Assembly: GCA_937915735.1 (NCBI GenBank)
Contig: CALGGS010000005.1
Location: 1-7,599 of the forward strand
Reading direction: 5' to 3'
Length of the DNA: 7,599 nt
Origin: an uncultured Treponema sp.
GTDB lineage: Bacteria > Spirochaetota > Spirochaetia > Treponematales > Treponemataceae
Shown: positions 1 to 4,370 of the stretch, one piece after another
Layout: every line of letters starts with the position of its first letter
Position numbering within the stretch: the stretch's first letter is position 1
Position numbers and translations under genes: made by a program
Notes under the pieces: model-generated
Seen by the model: only the letters and a program-made list of their open reading frames with translations
What the model was told of the DNA's origin: nothing
Database searches by the model: none

Positions 1-2
1 TC

Positions 3-195
3 TACGGCTTTAAGGCAAAAGGACTTGTGGAAAGCCTGCAGGCAGACGGCACTTATGTGGTGCATGTCTACTATGACAGAAACCGAGTTACGCTCACTCT
101 TACAGGTGACATTTCAGATTCTATAACAGGACTTTACGGAAGCGGCATTGGTGATTTAACCAGCGTAAATGCGAAAGTTCCAAGCGGCTCCTTTT
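3..195 (+). CDS. Upstream part of FGE-domain surface protein (Listeria/Bacteroides-type repeat), 5' end outside window, out of frame with the rest
   Basis: In the third forward frame this segment reads as the end of a small beta-rich repeat (ADGTYVVHVYYDRNRVTLTL, then a segment ending NAKVPSGSF). The pattern resembles Listeria/Bacteroides (InlB B-type) repeats, which form extracellular stalks in surface proteins. The protein clearly begins before the window. After about base 195 this frame turns into low-quality, Cys-rich translation, while the next frame picks up IASTTIPATFPAED, the usual end of such a repeat, and leads into the FGE domain. Removing one T from the TTTT at 192-195 would join the two as SGSF-IASTTIPATFP. 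I therefore read this as the front part of the same gene, separated by a one-base frameshift. Repeat-family assignment is by motif resemblance only. Confidence 0.6.
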
Positions 196-1245
196 ATTGC
201 TTCAACCACAATTCCTGCTACTTTCCCCGCAGAGGACTCAAGTTACACCGTAACACTGGGCACGGCAACTCTTGCAGAGTCAGACTCTTTTGTAAAAATT
301 CCAAAAGGCTCATTCAAGCGCGCTTCTTCTGCAACTGCAACTGCTACTGCCTACACTATAACCCTCACAAAGGACTTCTACATGTGCGACCACGAGGTAA
401 CCCAGGGCGAGTGGGAAAAATACATGACCTACTACGGAGAGGTAAATTCAAACGACTCATACCGACCGACAGAAAAGTACGGAAAAGGCGAGAACTACCC
501 TGTTTACAAAGTGAACTGGTATGAGGCCGTAATCTACTGCAATCTTTTGAGCATGGCAAAGAACCTTACCCCGGCATATTACATTACGGTTGGTGAAGAG
601 AAAAAAACAGACCCTGCCGATTGGGTGAACTCTGAAAGCCTTGCCACCAACATCAAAAAGACGGATGCAGGAAAATATTACTACGACGGCGACAACATTT
701 CAAACAATTCACTCCTTGATTATAATGGCGACAGCGATTCTGACGGTGGCATCCAGTTAGACACATCTGCAAACGGCTACCGCCTGCCCACAGAGGCAGA
801 ATGGGAATACGCCGCCCTGGGAAGCTACAAGGACAACGACAACTGGAACGGCTACGGCGACTCTTCCAATGAAGATGCCTATGTGTTCGCAGGATATGAC
901 GGCGCTAATGCGGACGACATTGGACTATATGCCTGGTATCCAAGCAACTCAAGCAACACCGTGCATGCGGTAAAGGGAAAACTGCCGAACAGCTACGGTC
1001 TTTACGACCTGAGCGGCAATGTGGAAGAATGGTGCTACGACTGGTTGAATGATTTAAGTTATAGTTATGCAGCAAGCGATGAAAGCGACCCGACGGGTGC
1101 GTCTGGTGGTACTTGGCGCATTATTCGCGGTGGCTCTCGGTACACCGTTGCGAGCGGCTGCTCCGTTGCTAGCCGGAGCAGCAACCACCCGTGTGACCAC
1201 TTCAGCAATCACGGTATTCGCCTTGTTCGCAACGCCAACAACTAG
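169..1245 (+). CDS. FGE-sulfatase/C-type-lectin-fold surface protein, likely DGR target (TvpA-like), frameshifted N-terminus
   Basis: This is the longest intact frame of the gene, but the ATG at 169 has no ribosome site and is probably not the real start; true coding likely enters this frame near 196. Numbering from that ATG, the end of a surface repeat (TTIPATFPAED) precedes an FGE-sulfatase domain. The domain carries DHEVTQGEWEKYM, YPVYKVNWYEAVIYCNLLS, GYRLPTEAEWEYAA (203-216), GLYDLSGNVEEW (277-288) and RIIRGGS followed by a C-terminal IRLVR. In formylglycine-generating enzymes two cysteines follow GGS. Here the first is Thr326 and only the second position is Cys331, so the enzyme activity is unlikely. 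The domain more plausibly serves as a ligand-binding fold, as in Treponema denticola TvpA, a known DGR target. Its last 35 residues show the adenine-mutagenesis-like pattern annotated separately. No signal peptide can be judged because the start is missing. Confidence 0.85.
   Translation: MRKFQAAPFIASTTIPATFPAEDSSYTVTLGTATLAESDSFVKIPKGSFKRASSATATATAYTITLTKDFYMCDHEVTQGEWEKYMTYYGEVNSNDSYRPTEKYGKGENYPVYKVNWYEAVIYCNLLSMAKNLTPAYYITVGEEKKTDPADWVNSESLATNIKKTDAGKYYYDGDNISNNSLLDYNGDSDSDGGIQLDTSANGYRLPTEAEWEYAALGSYKDNDNWNGYGDSSNEDAYVFAGYDGANADDIGLYAWYPSNSSNTVHAVKGKLPNSYGLYDLSGNVEEWCYDWLNDLSYSYAASDESDPTGASGGTWRIIRGGSRYTVASGCSVASRSSNHPCDHFSNHGIRLVRNANN
1138..1230 (+). repeat. Putative DGR variable repeat (VR) at the 3' end of the FGE-domain gene
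   Basis: FGE-family proteins often have runs of Asn between GGS and GFRLV. Here 17 codons at those places are TAC, ACC, GTT, AGC, GGC, AGC x3, AAC, CAC, TGT, GAC, CAC, TTC, AGC, AAT and CAC. All end in C or T, as expected if AAC/AAT codons of a template had A replaced at random in the first two positions, which also avoids stop codons. The intervening codons (GCG, TGC TCC GTT GCT, CGG, CCG) carry no A. The A-free block GGTATTCGCCTTGTTCGC (1213-1230, one A in ATT) is a candidate initiation-of-mutagenic-homing region. Which codons count as variable is my choice from family resemblance, and no template repeat is in the window to prove it. Confidence 0.58.
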
Positions 1246-1257
1246 CGTTGGCTAGTT
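1240..1257 (+). promoter_or_regulatory. Perfect hairpin/cruciform just downstream of the putative VR (DGR target-site type)
   Basis: AACTAGC (1240-1246), loop GTTG (1247-1250), GCTAGTT (1251-1257): a perfect 7-bp stem with a 4-nt loop that contains the TAG stop codon (1243-1245). DGR targets such as that of Bordetella phage BPP-1 need a short inverted repeat forming a DNA hairpin with a 4-nt loop directly after the VR for efficient retrohoming. Position and geometry match that model. There is no T-run, so it is not an intrinsic terminator. A competing pairing, GCCAAC (1234-1239) with GTTGGC (1247-1252), is also possible. Confidence 0.6.
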
Positions 1258-1309
1258 CTGTAAGGAAATTATTATCGGCTTCCGCATTCGTGGAAATATG
1301 TTGGGTGAG

Positions 1310-1332
1310 ACTGCCTGGTAAAGCCAGGCAGT
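1310..1332. repeat. Perfect inverted repeat in the FGE-gene 3' flank
   Basis: ACTGCCTGG (1310-1318) and CCAGGCAGT (1324-1332) form a 9-bp stem around a 5-nt loop. No T-run follows on either strand, so termination by this stem alone is not supported. It may belong to the structured element that begins a few bases later. The stretch 1258-1309 before it shows no recognisable feature. Confidence 0.6.
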
Positions 1333-1341
1333 GCACTATAA

Positions 1342-1355
1342 ATGCGCAAGGGATT
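1342..1355 (+). repeat. Left copy of 14-bp direct repeat flanking the AT-rich gene
   Basis: ATGCGCAAGGGATT here is identical to 2260-2273. Both copies are followed, after dissimilar spacers, by GGGCTGT and CC, so they may be the heads of two members of one repeat family rather than a target-site duplication. Confidence 0.7.
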
Positions 1356-1481
1356 GTAGGGGAAGCCCGCAAGGGCTGTTCCGGAGCGGCGGTGGTTTAC
1401 CACCAGAGCGCAGGAATGGAGCGCGGTTAGCGCGGAACCCCGAAAAGCCCGACCGCCTGCCGCAGGCAGGCGGATGCGCCC
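1342..1481 (+). repeat. GC-rich multi-hairpin intergenic element, possibly structured RNA or dispersed repeat
   Basis: The sequence folds by eye into a nested shape. GGGG (1359-1362) pairs with CCCC (1438-1441). Inside lies AGCCC-GCAA-GGGCT (1364-1377, a GNRA-type loop). TTCCG (1379-1383) pairs with CGGAA (1433-1437), enclosing GGTGG-TTTA-CCACC (1391-1404) and GCGC-GGTTA-GCGC (1421-1433, sharing CG with the enclosing stem). Downstream AAAAGCCCGACC leads into a 9-bp stem CCGCCTGCC-GCA-GGCAGGCGG (1453-1473) and GCGCCC. From memory, intergenic elements with a GGGAT...AAAGCCCGACC...GCGCCC skeleton recur in Bacteroidetes and some spirochaetes, but I know no name or function. The opening 14 bases recur at 2260-2273. 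Confidence 0.5.
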
Positions 1482-1503
1482 AGATAAGAAAAAAAATTAG
1501 AAG

Positions 1504-2229
1504 ATGAGCGAAAATCAATTCGAAAATTTAGGAAAAACGATCTACGAGAAATATTTTGAAAACGGATTTGGCAAAATCTTAAAATCAGAAATTGACACAA
1601 TTGTTTTTCATTCGTATTTATTAGGCAAAACAGAAATACTTTCAGATAAAAATCAAATTGATTATAACAAAATCAACAAAAATACAATATACAATTTTTC
1701 CCTTGAAACAGGGCTTTCAGAGTCAACAATTCAATCAAAAATTGAAGCGGATTATTATTATCAACTCAGGCTGAATAAGGGCAACAAGCAAACTGAAGAG
1801 CAATTTAATCTAAAAGAATTTATAGAAAATCAACTTAAAAGAAAAAATCAAAATGATTCAGAGTTTGTAAAGGAAGGCAAACTAAAAGTATTTATCGCAA
1901 ACCCAATCTTAAAAAAACAATTTGTAAACGCACTTTCTACAGCAGGTGGTATTCCAGATTTTAGTTTTAACAAAGATATTGTTTCAATAAATGTTTTTGA
2001 CGCAATAAAAATTCTGGAAATTTCGGATGAAGCTGTTAATAAAGTGATACTTGAAAAATCAAAAAATTACTTATACAACCAAAATGACCAAAAATTAAAA
2101 CAAATAGCCGAGAAAACACAAGGCGGCACAGCAAAAGAAACTGTAAAAAACATTATCACCTATATGGGAAAAACCGCTTACGAAAAATTCTTAGATGCTG
2201 CTTTTGCCGCTTTGTTTGCCCAGGCGTAA
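1504..2229 (+). CDS. AT-rich orphan gene of unknown function with a possible helix-turn-helix
   Basis: A complete 241-residue frame, rich in Lys, Asn, Ile and Glu. I do not recognise the family. Residues 1-40 (GKTIYEKYFENGFGKILKSEID) look helical. Residues about 58-85 (NKNTIYNFSLETGLSESTIQ and onward) resemble a helix-turn-helix with a GLSESTIQSKI recognition-helix pattern. The C-terminal 25 residues, ending in an Ala-rich DAAFAALFAQA, could be an amphipathic or weakly membrane-seeking helix. No signal peptide or enzyme motif is visible. The start is the first ATG after an in-frame TAG at 1498; the only purine-rich stretch, AGAAG, abuts it and is too close for a normal ribosome site. Composition differs sharply from neighbours: 13 G+C in 60 bases at 1621-1680, against 32 in 60 at 961-1020. 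It sits alone between structured repeats, suggesting acquisition by transfer. A regulatory or defence role would be a guess. Confidence 0.75.
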   Translation: MSENQFENLGKTIYEKYFENGFGKILKSEIDTIVFHSYLLGKTEILSDKNQIDYNKINKNTIYNFSLETGLSESTIQSKIEADYYYQLRLNKGNKQTEEQFNLKEFIENQLKRKNQNDSEFVKEGKLKVFIANPILKKQFVNALSTAGGIPDFSFNKDIVSINVFDAIKILEISDEAVNKVILEKSKNYLYNQNDQKLKQIAEKTQGGTAKETVKNIITYMGKTAYEKFLDAAFAALFAQA

Positions 2230-2259
2230 GTGGCGAGTGCAACTCCCTGCTTTGCCCTC

Positions 2260-2273
2260 ATGCGCAAGGGATT
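2260..2273 (+). repeat. Right copy of 14-bp direct repeat flanking the AT-rich gene
   Basis: Exact second copy of ATGCGCAAGGGATT, 31 bases after the stop codon of the AT-rich gene. It is followed by a GGGGCTGTCCCAAAA stretch (2282-2296) that resembles the ends of some insertion sequences, although no transposase remnant is visible. Confidence 0.7.
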
Positions 2274-2302
2274 CGGCCACCGGGGCTGTCCCAAAAGTAT
2301 GA

Positions 2303-2391
2303 GTCATTGCCGTGCTTGCTACCCTGTCATTGCCCGGCTTGACCGGGCAATCTCACGCTGGGGGATTTTCGGGTCAGGCCCGAAAATGACA
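2303..2391. repeat. REP-like double-hairpin palindromic repeat
   Basis: Two perfect 9-bp stems follow each other: ATTGCCCGG-CTTGA-CCGGGCAAT (2329-2351) and ATTTTCGGG-TCAGG-CCCGAAAAT (2365-2387). They are bracketed by TGTCAT (2325-2330) and ATGACA (2386-2391). Just before, GTCATTGCCGTGCTTG (2303-2318) is a 14/16 partial copy of GTCATTGCCCGGCTTG (2326-2341). The arrangement is typical of dispersed intergenic palindromes found in many bacterial genomes. The open frame across it (2230-2472) is judged non-coding. Confidence 0.6.
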
Positions 2392-2438
2392 CTTTTTGAA
2401 CTTCTTGGTCATCCCCTAAATTTTTTGAATTTCCCCCC

Positions 2439-2781
2439 TGTTTCTATTGACATAGGGAACGGCACTGCGTAGCAGGGCAAAATCGCACGAGGCGCGATTT
2501 TAGTGACTCTACAAAAATCTATGATTTTTGCTAAATTTCTATTATCAAAATGCTGTTTCTGTTGACATAGGGAGACGGTCGCCGAAGGCGAAAAAACGCT
2601 TGAGAAGCGTTTTTAATCGAGTCTCCAAAAATCCATGATTTTTGCTAAATTTCTATTATCAAAATGATGTTTTTGTTGACATAGGGAGACGGTCGCCAGT
2701 GGCGAAAAAACGCTTGAGAAGCGTTTTTAGTCGAGTCTACAAAAATCCATGATTTTTGCCAAATTTCTATTATTAAAAAAA
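2439..2781 (+). repeat. Three tandem 114-115 bp units, each with three hairpins
   Basis: Units run 2439-2553, 2554-2667 and 2668-2781, each opening TGTTTYTRTTGACATAGGG or, in unit 3, TGTTTTTGTTGACATAGGG, and closing with TTATCAAAA or TTATTAAAA. Hairpin A: 2465-2475, 2579-2591, 2693-2705. Hairpin B: 2479-2501, 2592-2614 and 2706-2728; units 2 and 3 have a perfect 10-bp AAAAACGCTT stem with a GAG loop, unit 1 a different AAAATCGC stem with a 7-nt loop. Hairpin C: CAAAAATC/GATTTTTG at 2512-2530, 2626-2644 and 2740-2758. In unit 2, GGAGAC (2571-2576) pairs with GTCTCC (2621-2626) around A and B; unit 3 keeps AGAC/GTCT. Traces of an earlier unit end appear at 2416-2438 (CTAAATTT at the same 23-nt distance from the next start). 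A fourth start (2782-2795) is part of the trpE promoter. Hairpin B with its T-run could terminate transcription on both strands. Confidence 0.85.
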
Positions 2782-2801
2782 TGTTTCTGTTGACAGAAAC
2801 A
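2782..2801. promoter_or_regulatory. 20-bp palindrome over the trpE -35 box, candidate operator 1
   Basis: TGTTTCTG, TTGA, CAGAAACA is a perfect 8-bp inverted repeat around a 4-bp centre that contains most of the -35 hexamer. A dimeric repressor bound here would block RNA polymerase. It shares its first 14 bases with the opening of tandem units 2 (exact), 1 and 3 (one mismatch each), but only this copy has the right half of the palindrome. I cannot name the regulator. Confidence 0.5.
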
Positions 2802-2818
2802 CACATTTGATATATTGT
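2790..2818 (+). promoter_or_regulatory. Predicted sigma-70-type promoter of trpE
   Basis: A consensus -35 TTGACA (2790-2795) is followed after 17 bases by TATTGT (2813-2818), or after 15 bases by TATATT (2811-2816). Transcription would begin near 2823-2826, about 75 bases before the trpE start codon. Operator-like palindromes cover both its -35 end and its start region. Confidence 0.6.
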
Positions 2819-2835
2819 TTCTATATACAGTAACA
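2816..2835. promoter_or_regulatory. Second related palindrome at the transcription start, candidate operator 2
   Basis: TGTTTCTATATACAGTAACA matches the palindrome at 2782-2801 in 16 of 20 positions and keeps its own TGTTWC/GTAACA-type symmetry. The two copies start 34 bp apart, a little over three helical turns, a spacing compatible with cooperative binding around the promoter. Confidence 0.45.
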
Positions 2836-2848
2836 ATTTTTGAGCGGT

Positions 2849-2892
2849 TCTCCCGGAAAGCTATGTCTTAAGGGGAGACTTCCCTTTGGAGG
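2849..2892 (+). promoter_or_regulatory. trpE leader hairpin with two-codon ORF and ribosome binding site
   Basis: TCTCCC (2849-2854) can pair with GGGAGA (2873-2878), or its CTCC can pair with the ribosome site GGAGG (2888-2892). These choices are mutually exclusive, so translation might respond to folding. The loop holds ATG TCT TAA (2863-2871) behind GGAAAG, a two-codon ORF. There are no Trp codons, so classic Trp attenuation is not supported. Ribosome site spacing to the ATG at 2898 is five bases. Confidence 0.35.
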
Positions 2893-2897
2893 ATTAT

Positions 2898-4370
2898 ATG
2901 ACACGGACAGATTCTTTTTATTTTTCAGTTCCTTGCGATAGATACACGCCCTTTAGTTTGGCCCGGAAGCTTGGGGCGACGGCTATTCTGGAAAGCGCAA
3001 GCTTTGCCCGTGGACGGGAGAGATATTCAATTCTCCTGCTTGAGCCGGCTTTTAAAATCGTGCAGGATGACGAGGGTGTCGCTTTTTTGATTGACGGGCG
3101 CCGCCTTCCCTATAAGGCAAAAAATGAAAGCGGCGAGACGGTAGCCCCTGGAAGCAAGCAGCTGCATATTCCTGACATTCTCGACGCACTTTTATATGTC
3201 GCCTCTCAGAACGATATGAGCACCGTTCATCTGGAAGACGGAAGCGAAAAGCAGAATTCAATCCCTGTTCCGACCAGCGGTTTGGGATTTTTGAGCTATG
3301 AATTTTGCGCCCGGTGTGACACGATAGAGCTTAACCCCCAGACGGACGAGCTTCATATTCCGGAAAGTGAATTCGTTGCGGGGCATATTTATGTCGTCTT
3401 CGACCATTTCACAGAAACTTTGCATATTTTCGCCTTGAATTACAATGAGCATCAGATTGACTTGGAAAAAGCGGTCTTGAAGCTGAAAAAACGGCTTGGC
3501 GACATGGATTTTTCTTATCTATCCGAGCTGGAAGAGCCGTGCGAAGTGAAGACAATCACGAATCTTGAGCAGAGCGAGAAGGAATATAAAGAAAAAGTCG
3601 AGGCGATAAAAAAAGAAATCATCGCAGGGAATTTGCTGCAGGCCGTTCCGTCACGACGATTGCAATTTGAGTGCGAGAATTCCGCCCTTGAAATTTACCG
3701 CCGTTTAAGAGCCGTAAATCCAAGCCCTTATCTTTTTTACATTGATTTTGGTGAGCATCAGCTGATTGGAGCAAGTCCTGAGAGCCTTGTTCGAGTCCGC
3801 GAGGGAGTCGCTTCGATTCGCCCGATTGCAGGAACTCGCAGAAGGGGAAAAAATGCGGCGGAAGACGAAGAGCTTAAAAATGAGCTTTTAAATGATGCCA
3901 AGGAAAAGGCTGAGCATTTGATGCTCGTTGATTTGGCAAGAAATGACTTGGGCAGAGTCTGCAAAAACGGAAGCGTCGAAGTCACAAGGTTTATGGATGT
4001 CGAAAAATTCAGCCATGTAATGCACATTGTCAGTGATGTTCAGGGAAAAGTCGCCGATGGTTTTAAGCCCATTCAGGTTTTACGCGCGGCCTTCCCCGCA
4101 GGAACTGTTTCCGGAGCACCAAAAATCAGCGCTATTCAGATTTTAAGCCGTCTTGAAAAGATAAAGCGACGCTTTTATGCAGGAGCCGTAGGCTACATTC
4201 AGTCGAATGGAGATTTGGACTTCTGCATTGCGATTCGCTGCGCCCTGAAGCAGGAAAAAGTCTGGACTCTTCAGGCGGGCGGCGGAATTGTCTACGATTC
4301 TAACGCTGACCGTGAATGGGAAGAAACGAACGAAAAGCTTCGGGCATTAAGAAGCGTGTTCGAAAAGTAG
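2898..4370 (+). CDS. trpE: Anthranilate synthase component I
   Basis: The 490-residue product converts chorismate plus ammonia to anthranilate, the first committed step of tryptophan synthesis, in the cytoplasm with the glutaminase subunit TrpG. The N-terminal domain carries ILESASFARGRERYS (30-44), matching the LLES feedback-inhibitor motif of TrpE. The chorismate-binding domain fills about 222-481 with RPIAGTRRRG (308-317), EHLMLVDLARNDLGRV (339-354), FPAGTVSGAPK (399-409), YAGAVGY and QAGGGIVYDS (459-468). Ala311 in PIAGT favours TrpE over PabB, which usually has Lys there. Length is normal. I chose ATG 2898 because GGAGG lies five bases upstream; a TTG four codons earlier would overlap that site. 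It follows the promoter and paired operators described here. No trpG, trpD or other trp gene follows; its last 24 bases overlap the end of the opposite-strand lyase gene. Confidence 0.95.
   Translation: MTRTDSFYFSVPCDRYTPFSLARKLGATAILESASFARGRERYSILLLEPAFKIVQDDEGVAFLIDGRRLPYKAKNESGETVAPGSKQLHIPDILDALLYVASQNDMSTVHLEDGSEKQNSIPVPTSGLGFLSYEFCARCDTIELNPQTDELHIPESEFVAGHIYVVFDHFTETLHIFALNYNEHQIDLEKAVLKLKKRLGDMDFSYLSELEEPCEVKTITNLEQSEKEYKEKVEAIKKEIIAGNLLQAVPSRRLQFECENSALEIYRRLRAVNPSPYLFYIDFGEHQLIGASPESLVRVREGVASIRPIAGTRRRGKNAAEDEELKNELLNDAKEKAEHLMLVDLARNDLGRVCKNGSVEVTRFMDVEKFSHVMHIVSDVQGKVADGFKPIQVLRAAFPAGTVSGAPKISAIQILSRLEKIKRRFYAGAVGYIQSNGDLDFCIAIRCALKQEKVWTLQAGGGIVYDSNADREWEETNEKLRALRSVFEK

Noticed and set aside
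1453..1500. Intrinsic terminator from the GC-rich stem at 1453-1473
   Set aside because: The stem is strong, but on the plus strand it is followed by A-runs rather than T-runs; on the minus strand the T-run precedes the stem.
1246..1503. Open frames 1248-1430 (+) and 1336-1518 (-) over the structured element
   Set aside because: Their translations follow hairpins rather than protein-like patterns, and no ribosome site is present.
2230..2472. 80-residue open frame after the AT-rich gene
   Set aside because: It runs through the direct repeat and the palindromic repeats, starts with GTG without a ribosome site, and has the Arg/Gly/Pro-rich composition typical of translated intergenic palindromes.
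2439..2781. Tandem units as integron attC sites
   Set aside because: Oral treponemes can carry integrons, but the units lack matching RYYYAAC/GTTRRRY ends (the shared word is GTTGACA) and contain no cassette genes.
2439..2781. Tandem units as a CRISPR array
   Set aside because: Units are about 114 bp and nearly identical throughout, with no alternation of short repeats and unique spacers.
2820..2897. Trp leader-peptide attenuator for trpE
   Set aside because: The only leader ORF is ATG TCT TAA, without tryptophan codons, and no terminator hairpin with a T-run follows it.
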